A DNA stretch of 64,000 bases from Geobacillus vulcani PSS1 (GCF_000733845.1 NZ_JPOI01000001.1:718501-782500); one strand, 5' to 3'. Positions 53,887 to 63,646 are shown, counted from the stretch's first letter. A program made the numbers and translations. The notes: generated by a model from the sequence alone, not told the origin.

Positions 53887-55689
53887 TCACTCCACCGTCA
53901 CGCTTTTCGCTAGGTTGCGCGGTTTGTCGACGTCGCAGCCGCGATGCAGGGCTGCATAGTACGCGATCAGCTGCAGCGGCACGACGGACACAAGCGGCGT
54001 AAGGTCCGGATGGACGGCCGGGATGACGAAGCGGTCGCCGTCGCCTTCAAGGCCGCGCATCGAGATGACGCATGGGTTCGCGCCGCGGGCGACGACTTCT
54101 TTTACGTTGCCGCGAATGCTTAAGTTGACGTGCTCTTGGGTGGCGAGGGCAATCACCGGCGTACCGTCCTCAATCAAGGCGATCGTGCCGTGTTTCAGCT
54201 CGCCGCCGGCGAACCCTTCCGCTTGGATGTAAGAGATCTCCTTCAGTTTCAGCGCGCCTTCTAGGCAGACATAGTAGTCAACGGCGCGGCCGATAAAGAA
54301 GCAGTTGCGCGTCAACGTCAAGTAGTCGCTTGCGATTTTCTCCATTTCTTCTTTCGCATCGCACAGCATTTCCATCACATTGGCGATGATGGCGAGCTCT
54401 TTCGTCAGGTCAAAATCCAATTCGAGGCCTTTCGCTTTCGCCGCCGCGGCGGCCAAAATCGCAAGCACGGCAATTTGCGCCGTATATGCCTTTGTCGAGG
54501 CAACGGCGATTTCCGGGCCGGCGTGCAACAGGAGAGTATAATCGGCTTCCCGCGACAGCGTCGAACCTGGGACGTTCGTGATCGTGATCGCTTTATAGCC
54601 GAGTTTGTTCGTTTGCACGAGCACGGCGCGGCTGTCGGCCGTTTCGCCGCTTTGCGAGATAAAGATGAAGAGCGGCTTTTCCGACAACAGCGGCATGTTG
54701 TACGAAAATTCGCTGGCAATATGCACTTCGACTGGAATTTTCGCCCACGACTCGATCAATTGCTTGCCGACAAGACCTGCGTGGTAGCTCGTTCCGCACG
54801 CGACAATGTACAGGCGGTCGGCGTTCAGCACTTCGTTGATGATCGCTTGGTCAATCGTCAATCCGCCGTTTTCGTCTTGGTATTTTTGAATGATGCGGCG
54901 GATGACGAACGGCTGCTCATCAATTTCTTTCAGCATGTAATGCGGATACGTCCCTTTTTCAATGTCGCTCGCATCGAGCTCAGCCGTAAATGGCTTCCGT
55001 TCGACTGTTTCACCGTTTAGCGTTTGAATCGTGACGTTCTCGCTCGTGACGATGACTAGTTCCCCATCCATCAGTTCGACGAATTGATTCGTCACTTGGA
55101 GCATCGCCATCGCATCGCTCGCCACGACGTTAAACCCATCACCGAGACCGGCAAGAAGTGGGCTTTTGTTTTTCGCCGCATACAACGTTTCCTCGTTTTC
55201 CGCGTCAATCATGGCGATGGCGTACGACCCTTTTAACAGCGAGAGCGTTTTGCGGAACGCTTCTTCCGTTGTCAACCCGTCACGGACGAATTGTTCCACG
55301 AGCTGGACGATCACTTCCGTATCCGTGTCGCTTCGGAACTCGACATCAGCCAAGTAGTCGCGCTTCAGCATCTCGTAGTTTTCGATGACGCCGTTATGCA
55401 CGAGCGTAAAACGGCCGGAGGCGCTTTGGTGCGGATGGGCGTTCACCCGGCTTGGCGCCCCGTGCGTCGCCCAACGGGTATGGCCGATGCCGATCGTCGC
55501 GTTGACGTTCGGGTCGACGATGCGGCGCAAATCGGCGATCCGTCCTTTTTCTTTAAACACATGAACCCCGTTCTCATTTAATACGGCGATCCCTGCTGAA
55601 TCGTAGCCGCGGTACTCGAGTTTTTCCAATCCGCGCAACAAAATCTCTTTCACATCTTGGTAACCGATATAACCAACAATGCCGCACAT
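53887..55689 (-). CDS. glmS: Glutamine-fructose-6-phosphate aminotransferase
   Basis: A 600-residue enzyme that makes glucosamine-6-phosphate, the first step to UDP-GlcNAc. The N-terminal glutaminase begins MCGIVGYIG, with Cys2 as nucleophile after Met removal, plus GHTRWATHG. Two SIS domains (about 280-420 and 450-590) carry CGTSYHAG and SQSGETADS; the C-terminus ends [11 protein letters not shown] at 55689 follows AAAGGAGG. A glmS ribozyme precedes the gene, so its own product should trigger mRNA self-cleavage. It is downstream of glmM on the same strand. Confidence 0.97.
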   Translation of the reverse strand: MCGIVGYIGYQDVKEILLRGLEKLEYRGYDSAGIAVLNENGVHVFKEKGRIADLRRIVDPNVNATIGIGHTRWATHGAPSRVNAHPHQSASGRFTLVHNGVIENYEMLKRDYLADVEFRSDTDTEVIVQLVEQFVRDGLTTEEAFRKTLSLLKGSYAIAMIDAENEETLYAAKNKSPLLAGLGDGFNVVASDAMAMLQVTNQFVELMDGELVIVTSENVTIQTLNGETVERKPFTAELDASDIEKGTYPHYMLKEIDEQPFVIRRIIQKYQDENGGLTIDQAIINEVLNADRLYIVACGTSYHAGLVGKQLIESWAKIPVEVHIASEFSYNMPLLSEKPLFIFISQSGETADSRAVLVQTNKLGYKAITITNVPGSTLSREADYTLLLHAGPEIAVASTKAYTAQIAVLAILAAAAAKAKGLELDFDLTKELAIIANVMEMLCDAKEEMEKIASDYLTLTRNCFFIGRAVDYYVCLEGALKLKEISYIQAEGFAGGELKHGTIALIEDGTPVIALATQEHVNLSIRGNVKEVVARGANPCVISMRGLEGDGDRFVIPAVHPDLTPLVSVVPLQLIAYYAALHRGCDVDKPRNLAKSVTVE

Positions 55690-55759
55690 GGCCACATTTC
55701 CTCCTTTAACATCGGAGGCTGCCGCTAACGAGATCCTTCCATGTTCAGTTGTCAAAGGA

Positions 55760-55967
55760 CAACGGGGCCTCGCCGTCACTGCGGCAGACTCCCCTTTCTA
55801 GTTGCGCGATGACATCCTCCCCTTTGTGCAAAGGGTCACCCCTTTGTTTTAAGAGAGGACTTGCGGCTGTCATCGCTCCAGCCGGGAGGCATCCGCCGAA
55901 AACCTCGATAAACCTCCTCCTCGTCAACTAAGCGCGCGCTTCCGTTCCCGCGCTTAGTCCAGGCGCT
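55760..55967 (-). promoter_or_regulatory. glmS ribozyme (GlcN6P-sensing)
   Basis: On the minus strand the leader begins AGCGCCTGGACT, with self-cleavage expected between A (55967) and G (55966). It continues with the conserved core TTGACGAGGAGGAGGTTTAT, CGAGGTTTTCGGCGGATGCC, TCCCGGCTG and CCGCAAGTCC, followed by two stem-loops (AAAGGGGTGACCCTTT-like). The ribozyme uses GlcN6P as cofactor to cut its own mRNA. The 3' limit is approximate. Confidence 0.93.
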
Positions 55968-56093
55968 TTGTCGTCGTCAAAACCGCTGCAACGATTCCAC
56001 TTTGTCGAGCATGGCAACAGCTGCGCCACCCTACTCATTCATCCCTTCTCGTTCTTCGCATCGCCTCCTTTCAGGCAAAAGGCAACAACGTTA

Positions 56094-56122
56094 ATATTAC
56101 AGGACATTCCCAACGGCGTCAA
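56094..56122 (-). promoter_or_regulatory. SigA promoter of glmS
   Basis: TTGACG (56,122-56,117) and TAATAT (56,099-56,094) with a 17-bp spacer on the minus strand, about 125 bp before the ribozyme cleavage site. Confidence 0.65.
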
Positions 56123-56152
56123 CTATCATATGCATCCGTTTCTATAAAATAA

Positions 56153-56193
56153 CCTATGCATAAACGGAAGCGAACGTTCCGTTTATGCATAGG
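56153..56193 (-). terminator. Terminator of the cdaA-cdaR-glmM transcript
   Basis: A perfect 17-bp stem (CCTATGCATAAACGGAA and its complement, 7-base loop) followed on the minus strand by TTATTTTAT, 21 bp after the glmM stop. Confidence 0.8.
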
Positions 56194-56213
56194 ATGGTTG
56201 TCCAAGCGGTCGG

Positions 56214-57563
56214 TTATTCCACTCCCATTTCACGCCGGACGACATCCGCGATCCGCTCCACATAGGCGCGGCACGCCTCTTCGGTTGGAGCCTCAGCCAT
56301 AATGCGCACGAGGGGTTCCGTCCCTGACGGACGAACGAGGACGCGGCCATTACCGTTCATCTCTGCCTCCACTTCCTGGATCACTTTTTTCACTTGTTCG
56401 TTTTCCATTGCTTTTTCCTTATCGGCCACCCGGACGTTCACAAGCAGCTGCGGGTATTTTTTCATTTCCCCGGCCAACTCAGAAAGCGGCTTGCCCTTGA
56501 TTTTCATGATGTTGACAAGCTGGAGCGCCGTCAACATTCCGTCCCCCGTCGTGTTGTAGTCGAGGAAGATGATATGTCCGGACTGCTCGCCACCGAGATT
56601 ATAGCCGTTCTTCTTCATTTCCTCGACGACATAGCGGTCGCCAACGGCCGTTTGTACACTTTTGATTCCCTGCGCCTCAAGCGCCTTGTAAAACCCAAGG
56701 TTGCTCATAACCGTCGAGACGACGGTTTGTTGCTTGAGGCGGCCTATTTCTTTCAAATATTTTGCGCAAATGTACATGATTTGATCGCCGTCCACAATAT
56801 TGCCGCGTTCATCCACGGCGATCAGGCGGTCGCCGTCGCCGTCAAACGCAAGGCCGACATCAGCCCCTTTTTCTTTCACAAACGCCGCCAATGCTTCCGG
56901 ATGGGTGGAACCGACTCCTTCGTTAATGTTGAGCCCATTTGGCGACGCCCCCATCGTCACGACATCCGCATCCAAATCGGCAAATAAGTACGTCGCCAGT
57001 GATGACGTCGCTCCATGTGCGCAGTCGAGAGCAATTTTCATCCCGGAAAAGTCTTCTTCATCAATCGTTTGCTTTAAGTATTGCAAATACTTTTGTCCAC
57101 CTTCAAAGTAATCATTCACTTGGCCCAATGCCGCTCCAATCGGCCGCGGCAGCATATCTTCCCGGCTGTCGATCAATGCTTCAATTTCTGCTTCCTGCTC
57201 ATCCGACAGCTTAAACCCGTCCGGGCCGAAAAATTTGATGCCATTGTCTTGCACCGGGTTGTGGGAGGCGGAGATCATAATACCCGCCTGCGCTCCAAGC
57301 GCCTTCGTCAAATAAGCGACACCTGGTGTGGAAATGACACCAAGGCGCATCACTTCCGCCCCGATCGACAGCAGCCCGGCGACAAGGGCGCCTTCCAACA
57401 TATGGCCGGAAATGCGGGTGTCGCGCCCGATCAATACTTTCGGGCGCTCAGCACTTTTGGTCAGCACATATCCACCGCAACGGCCGATTTGAAACGCCAA
57501 CTCTGGCGTCAATTCACGATTTGCAACTCCTCGTACACCATCAGTGCCAAAATATTTGCCCAT
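56214..57563 (-). CDS. glmM: Phosphoglucosamine mutase
   Basis: A 449-residue alpha-D-phosphohexomutase. It starts [12 protein letters not shown], has the phosphoserine motif [12 protein letters not shown] (Ser near 101), the metal loop [11 protein letters not shown], and the C-terminal phosphate-binding [11 protein letters not shown]. It converts GlcN6P to GlcN1P for UDP-GlcNAc. The gene follows cdaA and cdaR by 27 bp, a conserved order in Firmicutes; in other species GlmM binds and inhibits CdaA. Confidence 0.97.
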   Translation of the reverse strand: MGKYFGTDGVRGVANRELTPELAFQIGRCGGYVLTKSAERPKVLIGRDTRISGHMLEGALVAGLLSIGAEVMRLGVISTPGVAYLTKALGAQAGIMISASHNPVQDNGIKFFGPDGFKLSDEQEAEIEALIDSREDMLPRPIGAALGQVNDYFEGGQKYLQYLKQTIDEEDFSGMKIALDCAHGATSSLATYLFADLDADVVTMGASPNGLNINEGVGSTHPEALAAFVKEKGADVGLAFDGDGDRLIAVDERGNIVDGDQIMYICAKYLKEIGRLKQQTVVSTVMSNLGFYKALEAQGIKSVQTAVGDRYVVEEMKKNGYNLGGEQSGHIIFLDYNTTGDGMLTALQLVNIMKIKGKPLSELAGEMKKYPQLLVNVRVADKEKAMENEQVKKVIQEVEAEMNGNGRVLVRPSGTEPLVRIMAEAPTEEACRAYVERIADVVRREMGVE

Positions 57564-57590
57564 TCGCTCACTCTCTCCTTACTATGCAGT

Positions 57591-58829
57591 TTATTGTGCA
57601 GTTGCTTTATCGATAATATGGACCATTGCCGTTTCTGATGACGGCTGCCATTGGACTTGTTCCGGGTTGTCCCATTGAATGGGAACTTGATGTTCGCCAA
57701 TGTCAAGCCCATGAACATCGACATACAAGCGAACATCGTCTTTTGTCAACCCGCGGACGACATCGGGCGGACCGACAAGGCGGACCGTAATTTTGCCTTC
57801 AAGCGGTCTGACAAATTCGGCTTTGTATGAATCGGGCAAACCAACGACAGCGATCGGCACGTCTTTCCACGTTTGCGTGACGTCTTTTTCCACATCAATA
57901 TGCACCTTGATTTTGTCTGGATCGACGTTTTTTGCTCCATCAGGGACCGGAACGTCAAGTTCTACCGTCGCATCATCGGTAATGTCGTCTAAATCAACTG
58001 TCAATCCTTCCAACTTATCAATGTGGTTCAACACTTCCTTCGGTCCATAAATCGTCACTCGATCCGGCTCCGGAGTGATGCTGACAAGATGCACACCATC
58101 CGGCAACTCTCCCGTTGCTTGCACTTGAACCGGCACCGTCTTGCTCGGGCTTTTCACCGGCACGGTTACTTCCACCGACGATGGATCTGGCTCAATATCC
58201 AACTCATTTCCCCGTCGATCATACACCCGAACGCGCGCTTCTCTCGTCAGCGTTTCCGTCGCCCCATCTAAGTCGACGATGGCTTTGACAAACGCAATCT
58301 CGTCGATTAGTTCCTTCGCCCCAGTAATCGTCACGGCATCTGGTTTCACCGTCGGTTCTCCAACGGAATAGCCATTCGGCATTTTGTTTCGATTGAAAAA
58401 TTCAACACCGACCGGAAACCGTTTCGACACTTTTTCGCGAATCGTCACTTTGGCAGAGGAAGGCTGAATCGTCACTTTCAACTTGTCGGAGATGTCCCTG
58501 TATTTGATCGGCACCGTGTATGTCCCTAACGGCAATTCCGTTAAATCGACATACACCTCGAAATTTCGCTGCAGAGCCGTCGGCTTGACAATGCTGGCCG
58601 GCCCTTGGAGCGTAACGTTCACGTATTTCGGGACACCAGACACAACCAAGTTGTCTTCATCATAGTAAGCGACCACCGGAATATCGATCAACGTTTCCGT
58701 ATCTTCCTGGCCAAACGTGTTGCGCGTCTCGCCGGTTTTCGCCCCGACATTGGCCGACATATACAACATAATCGCCAGCAATAAGGAAACAACGCGAATA
58801 AACCAAGGATGGTCCATCAACTTATCCAT
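57591..58829 (-). CDS. cdaR: CdaR, YbbR-domain regulator of c-di-AMP synthase
   Basis: A 412-residue protein: one N-terminal membrane helix (about residues 9-25), then four extracytoplasmic YbbR repeats, each containing a V-x-V-x-G-P-like strand (for example YVNVTLQGP, KPDAVTITGAKELI, PDRVTIYGPKEVL and KITVRLVGPPDVV). CdaR interacts with the membrane part of CdaA and modulates its activity. Overlaps the cdaA stop by 8 bp, so both are translationally coupled. Length is less than that of B. subtilis CdaR (about 480), chiefly from the shorter C-terminal tail. Confidence 0.92.
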   Translation of the reverse strand: MDKLMDHPWFIRVVSLLLAIMLYMSANVGAKTGETRNTFGQEDTETLIDIPVVAYYDEDNLVVSGVPKYVNVTLQGPASIVKPTALQRNFEVYVDLTELPLGTYTVPIKYRDISDKLKVTIQPSSAKVTIREKVSKRFPVGVEFFNRNKMPNGYSVGEPTVKPDAVTITGAKELIDEIAFVKAIVDLDGATETLTREARVRVYDRRGNELDIEPDPSSVEVTVPVKSPSKTVPVQVQATGELPDGVHLVSITPEPDRVTIYGPKEVLNHIDKLEGLTVDLDDITDDATVELDVPVPDGAKNVDPDKIKVHIDVEKDVTQTWKDVPIAVVGLPDSYKAEFVRPLEGKITVRLVGPPDVVRGLTKDDVRLYVDVHGLDIGEHQVPIQWDNPEQVQWQPSSETAMVHIIDKATAQ

Positions 58830-59643
58830 GTTTCTTCCCCCTCCATTGCCAACGGGAAGAAGCAGGCGCCTTCGTCGCTGGAGCCAGTTCGCCGGTCAAC
58901 AGCTCGCGAAACTCTTCGATCGTTAAATCGCGGTACAGCTCGCCGTTTTTCGTTAACGATACCGCTCCCGTCTCCTCTGACACGACGACGGTGACGCTGT
59001 CAGTCACTTCGCTGATGCCGAGCGCCGCCCGATGGCGTGTTCCGAGCTCTTTCGAAATAAACGGACTTTCCGACAATGGTAAATAACAGGCCGCCGCAGC
59101 AATTTGATTTTTTTGGATAATGACCGCCCCATCATGAAGCGGCGTGTTCGGAATGAAAATATTAATGAGCAGTTCCGGCGATACATGAGCGTTTAACATA
59201 ATGCCAGTTTCGACATAATCGTTCATTCCGGTTTCCCGCTCAATGGAAATGAGCGCGCCGATGCGTCGCTTCGCCATATACTCGGTCGCTTTTACAATGG
59301 CTTCCACCATTCGCATCCGTTCTTCATCTTCATTGACCGTGTTGCGGGTGAACAGCCGTCCGCGGCCGAGCTGCTCAAGAGCACGCCGCAATTCTGGTTG
59401 AAAAATAATGATGATCGCGAGAAATCCCCAAATGATGGCCTGATCCATCAGCCATTGCAGTGTCGTCAATCCGAGGTAATTGCTCACGAAACGAACCAAA
59501 ATAATTAAAAAAATGCCTTTTAGCAGCTGAATGGCCTTCGTCCCGCGAATCATCATGATCAACTTGTAAATCACATACCAAACGACAAGGATATCAACTA
59601 CTTTTAACAAATATGACACGATGGGGAGCTCTCCGAAGGACAT
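58822..59643 (-). CDS. cdaA: Diadenylate cyclase CdaA (DacA)
   Basis: A 273-residue membrane cyclase that makes c-di-AMP from two ATP. Three N-terminal helices (about 10-80) are followed by a DAC domain (100-260) with both catalytic motifs at the positions known from B. subtilis: DGA (171-173) and RHR (203-205). First gene of cdaA-cdaR-glmM. ATG at 59643, eight bases after AAGGAA; an earlier GTG is too close to the site. Its product is the ligand of the kimA riboswitch at 10.7 kb and, in related species, of potassium channel subunits. Confidence 0.96.
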   Translation of the reverse strand: MSFGELPIVSYLLKVVDILVVWYVIYKLIMMIRGTKAIQLLKGIFLIILVRFVSNYLGLTTLQWLMDQAIIWGFLAIIIIFQPELRRALEQLGRGRLFTRNTVNEDEERMRMVEAIVKATEYMAKRRIGALISIERETGMNDYVETGIMLNAHVSPELLINIFIPNTPLHDGAVIIQKNQIAAAACYLPLSESPFISKELGTRHRAALGISEVTDSVTVVVSEETGAVSLTKNGELYRDLTIEEFRELLTGELAPATKAPASSRWQWRGKKHG

Positions 59644-59715
59644 CTTCACACTTCCTTTATCTCTAATTCCAATCTGTTGATGGCCACGGAAAAAGCCATC
59701 GGGTGATGGCTGCCA

Positions 59716-60327
59716 TCATTGAATCGATTGGAGCGCATGATTGAACCTTTCTTTAATATTATACCAAATCCATTCAAATACTTGATTAATTTCCTCCACT
59801 TCCCCTGTCACTTGCCCGGCGGACGCCATATATTTCTTTCCATGGATCACAGTCACGTCCCCATCCACCGTTCCTTCAATCCGAATCGAGCCATTGCGGA
59901 CGACAATATCCCCTTTGACCGTTTCTCCTTTCGGCACGATGACAGTATGATCGCGGATGATGACATGTTCATCAGCTGAGACGGAAAATGCGCCTCCTTC
60001 CCTCCATGAAGAAGCTAAGCTGCCTAAAGTAAGAGCTAAAAACAACGAAGCAGCCGTGAGCAACGGATGACGATGCATAAAACGGCGCAACCGTGCGGTC
60101 TTTCTTTCTTTCGGCATCGCCTCCATGACCTTGGCCGCAAACGACGGCGGCGCCGCAACGTGAGCGGCATATTGGAGGAAAGCAACCGTCTTTTTCAGCT
60201 CATGAAAATGGGCAGCGCACGCAGCGCACGAACGCAAATGTTCTTTCAGCCGTTTCTCTCCTTCTGGCTGAAGATCCCCATCAAAATAGCTGTGCATGAG
60301 TAACACAATTTCTTTCGGACATTCCAT
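59716..60327 (-). CDS. rsiW: Anti-sigma-W factor RsiW
   Basis: A 203-residue membrane anti-sigma factor. The N-terminal zinc-binding ZAS motif is visible as H-x3-C-x2-C (HLRSCAACAAH, about 30-40); one membrane helix (about 86-104) is followed by an extracytoplasmic domain (108-203). RsiW holds SigW until regulated proteolysis cuts it under envelope stress. It directly follows sigW (14 bp), as in B. subtilis (208 residues there). Confidence 0.93.
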   Translation of the reverse strand: MECPKEIVLLMHSYFDGDLQPEGEKRLKEHLRSCAACAAHFHELKKTVAFLQYAAHVAAPPSFAAKVMEAMPKERKTARLRRFMHRHPLLTAASLFLALTLGSLASSWREGGAFSVSADEHVIIRDHTVIVPKGETVKGDIVVRNGSIRIEGTVDGDVTVIHGKKYMASAGQVTGEVEEINQVFEWIWYNIKERFNHALQSIQ

Positions 60328-60341
60328 AGTCTCCCACCCTC

Positions 60342-60905
60342 TTATAAATGACCCAATTGCCTGCGCAACGCTTCGCGGCCGCGATGCAGCCGCGTTTTTA
60401 CCGTGCCGACCGGCAATCCTAAAATCTCGCTGATTTCTTGCAACGACAAATCTTCCATATATTTCAACACGATCACGCTTCGATACTTTTCTGGCAACCG
60501 CTCAATCGCCCGCTGCACTGTCTCTTGCAGCTCCAGGCTTTCCACTGCCTCCTCCGGGGATGCTTCGCGGGAAGGAAGCTGAGCCTGCATCGTTAGCCCG
60601 TCCGTGCCCCCGACCTCTTCATCTAAATACACATCCGGTTTCCGTTTCCGCAATTTATCGATCGTCAAGTTCGTCGCAATTCGATACAGCCAAGTAGAAA
60701 ATTTCATGTCTGGATTGTACGTATCAATATGGATGTAGGCGCGGATAAACGCCTCCTGCGCCGCATCTTCCGCCTCATGCCGATTGCCGAGCATTCGATA
60801 ACAAAGGCGGTAAATCTTGTCCTTATACAAATCGACAAGATCCGCGTATGCATTTTGATCCCCTTTTTGGATCGCCTTAATTCTCTTTTTAATAAATAAA
60901 TCCAT
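60342..60905 (-). CDS. sigW: ECF sigma factor SigW
   Basis: A 187-residue ECF sigma factor. Region 2 (about 15-90) holds YRMLGNRHEAEDAAQEAFIR and KFSTWLYRIATN; region 4 (about 125-185) holds LPEKYRSVIVLKY and the HTH LPVGTVKTRLHRGREALR. It is nearly collinear with B. subtilis SigW. It directs transcription of envelope-stress genes. ATG at 60905. A SigW-type promoter stands upstream, fitting autoregulation. Paired with the anti-sigma factor gene. Confidence 0.96.
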   Translation of the reverse strand: MDLFIKKRIKAIQKGDQNAYADLVDLYKDKIYRLCYRMLGNRHEAEDAAQEAFIRAYIHIDTYNPDMKFSTWLYRIATNLTIDKLRKRKPDVYLDEEVGGTDGLTMQAQLPSREASPEEAVESLELQETVQRAIERLPEKYRSVIVLKYMEDLSLQEISEILGLPVGTVKTRLHRGREALRRQLGHL

Positions 60906-60942
60906 AAAATACAATACCCCCGCCTCACGGCTTACCGTATAT

Positions 60943-60969
60943 TACGGCGCTCGATCAAGAAAAGTTTCA
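60943..60969 (-). promoter_or_regulatory. Autoregulatory SigW promoter
   Basis: TGAAAC (60,969-60,964) and CGTA (60,946-60,943) with a 17-bp spacer on the minus strand match the ECF SigW consensus, about 40 bp before the start codon. Confidence 0.75.
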
Positions 60970-61000
60970 TGTAACATATTTTATTGTATCATACAACGGA

Positions 61001-61037
61001 AAAAGAGGGGACGCCAAACAAACAGCAGCCCCTCTTT
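61001..61037 (-). terminator. Terminator after arginase
   Basis: AAAGAGGGGCTGC pairs with GCGTCCCCTCTTT and is followed by TTCC on the minus strand, about 70 bp after the rocF stop. Confidence 0.75.
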
Positions 61038-61106
61038 CACAAACCGCGGGAACAAATCATCATTACACCCGTGAATTCCCGCAACCAGCCTTCTTTGGCC
61101 AATGCA

Positions 61107-62006
61107 TTAAATGAGTTTTTCACCAAACAACGACCCCATCAGCGCTACGGCAACTGACGCTGTTTTGTTCCGCTCATCCAAGATCGGGTTCACTTCGACA
61201 AATTCCGCTGAAGTAATGATTTGCGCTTCGGCCAGCATCTCCATCGCCAAATGGCTCTCGCGGTATGTCAATCCGCCAATGACAGGCGTTCCGACTCCCG
61301 GTGCATCGCTTGGGTCAAGACCATCTAAGTCAAGCGACAAATGAACGCCATCCGTCCGTTCTTTTAAATAGGCGATCGTTTCTTCCATCACCCTTGTCAT
61401 TCCGAGCCGATCAACTTCATGCATCGTGTAAATTTTGATCCCTTTTTCGCGAATAAACTTCTTCTCCCCGTCATCAAGGGAACGGACGCCGATCAACACG
61501 ACATGTTCCGGCTTGATTTTGGGGCTGTATCCACCGATTTGCGTCAGCGCCGGATGGCCAAACCCGAGGCTCGCCGCCAACGGCATGCCATGAATGTTTC
61601 CAGACGGCGACGTTTCCTCAGTGTTGACGTCACCGTGCGCGTCATACCAGATCACTCCAAGCCGCTCATAATGTTTCGCCACCCCGGCGAGCGTGCCGAT
61701 GGCGATGCTATGGTCGCCGCCCAGCACAAGCGGGAAGCGCCCCCGCCGCACGACTTGGTCAACCGCCACCGCGAGTTTCTCATTCGCCTCCGCAACCGCT
61801 TTCAAATTGCGCAACCGTGAATCTCCTTGCTCGTGCAACCGCTCTGCTTTCCCAATCGGAATATCTCCCAAATCTTCGATATCGTAATGAAGACGTTCCA
61901 GACGTTCGATGACGCCTGCATAACGCATCGCGCTCGGCCCCATATCAACACCGCGGCGCGTTTGCCCTAAATCCATCGGAACACCGATAATTGAAATTGG
62001 TTTCAT
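61107..62006 (-). CDS. rocF: Arginase
   Basis: A 299-residue ureohydrolase that splits arginine into ornithine and urea. The two-manganese site motifs are all present: [27 protein letters not shown] and [19 protein letters not shown]. Geobacillus-type arginases are this length. ATG at 62006 follows AAAGGAG. It is unlinked to the roc cluster at 36-45 kb; its product, ornithine, is the substrate of rocD. Located between the rRNA/tRNA operon and sigW. Confidence 0.95.
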   Translation of the reverse strand: MKPISIIGVPMDLGQTRRGVDMGPSAMRYAGVIERLERLHYDIEDLGDIPIGKAERLHEQGDSRLRNLKAVAEANEKLAVAVDQVVRRGRFPLVLGGDHSIAIGTLAGVAKHYERLGVIWYDAHGDVNTEETSPSGNIHGMPLAASLGFGHPALTQIGGYSPKIKPEHVVLIGVRSLDDGEKKFIREKGIKIYTMHEVDRLGMTRVMEETIAYLKERTDGVHLSLDLDGLDPSDAPGVGTPVIGGLTYRESHLAMEMLAEAQIITSAEFVEVNPILDERNKTASVAVALMGSLFGEKLI

Positions 62007-62109
62007 GCTGTCTCCCACTCCTTTCCGGTTCCTGTTACGCCTTTATTGTAGAGGAAAGAAAGGAGATGACTCAACTTGACAAAATTTTGAATATTTATAC
62101 CGATATAAC

Positions 62110-62149
62110 AAAAAAAGCAGGCTGCTTTTGGTTGCTAAGCAGTCTGCTC
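62110..62149 (-). terminator. Terminator of the rRNA-tRNA operon
   Basis: AGCAGACTGC pairs with GCAGCCTGCT and is followed by TTTTTTTG on the minus strand, just after tRNA-Ala. Confidence 0.85.
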
Positions 62150-62153
62150 TTGA

Positions 62154-62226
62154 TGGAGCCTATCGGGATCGAACCGATGACCTCCTGCGTGCAAAGCAGG
62201 CGCTCTCCCAGCTGAGCTAAGGCCCC
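62154..62226 (-). tRNA. tRNA-Ala (anticodon TGC)
   Basis: Minus strand. Starts GGGGCCTTAGCTCAGC, anticodon loop TTTGCAC, T-arm GGTTCGATCC, ends GGCTCCA. CCA is not encoded after the discriminator. Confidence 0.95.
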
Positions 62227-62231
62227 GCCCA

Positions 62232-62303
62232 AGCGGAAGACGGGACTCGAACCCGCGACCCCCACCTTGGCAAGGTGGTGTTCTACCACTGAACTACTTC
62301 CGC
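62232..62303 (-). tRNA. tRNA-Gly (anticodon GCC)
   Basis: Minus strand. Starts GCGGAAGTAGTTCAGTGG, anticodon loop TTGCCAA, T-arm GGTTCGAGTCC, ends CTTCCGCT. Confidence 0.95.
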
Positions 62304-62307
62304 AATA

Positions 62308-62383
62308 TGGTGAGCCATGGAGGACTCGAACCTCCGACCCTCTGATTAAAAGTCAGATGCTCTACCTACTGAGCTAATGGCTC
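62308..62383 (-). tRNA. tRNA-Lys (anticodon TTT)
   Basis: Minus strand. Starts GAGCCATTAGCTCAGTAGG, anticodon loop CTTTTAA, ends TGGCTCACCA with an encoded CCA. Repeats with its 5' end are found upstream. Confidence 0.95.
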
Positions 62384-62798
62384 ATAGTGATCATAACACT
62401 CTAAGTACTGACGAGTTCTATCTGCCTCTTCCTCTACGAGCTGTTTCAAGGAAGCTTGGTGCGTCGAGGCAACTCGCAGCGAACTCAAAGAGGCATCGCT
62501 CGTTACTGAGCTAATGGCTCATGGTTAGGTATACACTCAGATATTTGACGATGTCCCTTCCTCTGCTAGCTGATTCGAAGATGTCCAGTGCGTCGGGACA
62601 ACTCGAAGCGATTTCGAAGATGTATCGCTCGTTGCTCTACCTACCTGAGCTAATGGCTTATGGTGATCCTAACACTCTAAGTACTGATAAGCTCTACCTG
62701 CCTCTTCCTCTACCAGCTGTTTCGAGGAAGCTCGGTGCGTCGAGGCAACTCAAAGTGAACTCGAAGATGCATCGCTCGTTACTGAGCTAATGACTCAT
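62384..62798 (-). repeat. Three tandem ~139-bp repeats carrying the tRNA-Lys 5' end
   Basis: Three units (62,384-62,522; 62,523-62,661; 62,662-62,798). Each ends, on the plus strand, with a copy of the first 18-30 nt of tRNA-Lys (at 62,505-62,522, 62,632-62,661 and 62,781-62,798). The bodies share CCTCTTCCTCT, GTGCGTCGAGGCAACTC and GCATCGCTCG with some drift; unit 2 is the most divergent. There is no complete tRNA in the units and no ORF of note. Confidence 0.85.
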
Positions 62799-62823
62799 AA
62801 CCGTTTTATGCAAAAAAAAATAA

Positions 62824-62898
62824 TGGCTGGGCTAGCTGGATTCGAACCAGCGCATCACGGAGTCAAAGTCCGTTGCCTTACCGCTTGGCTATAGCCCA
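62824..62898 (-). tRNA. tRNA-Gln (anticodon TTG)
   Basis: Minus strand. Starts TGGGCTATAGCCAAGCGG, anticodon loop CTTTGAC, ends TAGCCCAGCCA with an encoded CCA. Confidence 0.95.
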
Positions 62899-63012
62899 AC
62901 GCGATGAAAAAGAAACGCTGTATTCAATTGCTATTATACCTCTAGAATGAGCGAAATATACACATTTCATTTCGGCCAATCATCCTTGGAAGGACGAATG
63001 GCCGAAATGGAG

Positions 63013-63084
63013 TGACCCGTACGGGATTCGAACCCGTGTTACCGCCGTGAAAGGGCGGTGTCTTAACCACTTGACCAACGGGCC
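63013..63084 (-). tRNA. tRNA-Glu (anticodon TTC)
   Basis: Minus strand. Starts GGCCCGTTGGTCAAGTGG, anticodon loop CTTTCAC, T-arm GGTTCGAATCC, ends ACGGGTCA. The next bases are CTCCA, so CCA is not encoded in register. Confidence 0.95.
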
Positions 63085-63094
63085 GGAAAAGAAA

Positions 63095-63170
63095 TGGAGC
63101 TTCCAACCGGGCTCGAACCGGTGACCTCTTCCTTACCATGGAAGTGCTCTACCTACTGAGCTATGGAAGC
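63095..63170 (-). tRNA. tRNA-Thr (anticodon GGT)
   Basis: Minus strand. Starts GCTTCCATAGCTCAGTAGG, anticodon stem CTTCC/GGAAG with loop ATGGTAA, ends TGGAAGCTCCA with an encoded CCA. Confidence 0.93.
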
Positions 63171-63177
63171 ATAAAAA

Positions 63178-63252
63178 TGGCTCCGCAAGTAGGATTCGAA
63201 CCTACGACCTACCGGTTAACAGCCGGTTGCTCTACCGCTGAGCTATTGCGGA
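63178..63252 (-). tRNA. tRNA-Asn (anticodon GTT)
   Basis: Minus strand. Starts TCCGCAATAGCTCAGCGG, anticodon loop CTGTTAA, ends TTGCGGAGCCA with an encoded CCA. First tRNA after 5S rRNA. Confidence 0.95.
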
Positions 63253-63405
63253 ATGATGAAGAAACTATATGTCATGCACATCTTCCCAATGTGCTCGTTG
63301 CCTCTTCCTCTGTCAGTTAATTCAAAGAAGAAAGAGGCGTCAAAGCAACTCATAGTGAATTCGATGATGCTAATGCACGTCGCTGAGCTATTGTGGTATC
63401 ATGAA
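63253..63405 (-). repeat. Repeat related to the tRNA-Lys units, carrying a tRNA-Asn 5' end
   Basis: One unit between 5S rRNA and tRNA-Asn. It ends with CGCTGAGCTATTGTGGTATC (63,381-63,400), a degraded copy of the tRNA-Asn 5' end (CGCTGAGCTATTGCGGAATG). Its body contains GCCTCTTCCTCT and GCAACTCATAGTGAATTCGA, which align to the units beside tRNA-Lys. Confidence 0.75.
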
Positions 63406-63416
63406 ACTGAAACATC

Positions 63417-63534
<118 letters not shown>

Positions 63535-63646
63535 AACGATGATCATCTTGGACAGTTATTATTATATCCATCCTGTTGGATTTGTCAATCGAAATAGTTC
63601 ATTCCCTCAAAACTAGATAACCGTCGGAAGAAGCCGGGCTTCGTAC

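Noticed and set aside
62384..62820. Possible additional tRNA genes in the repeat region
   Set aside because: Only acceptor and D-arm sequence is present; anticodon and T-arms are absent, so these are fragments.
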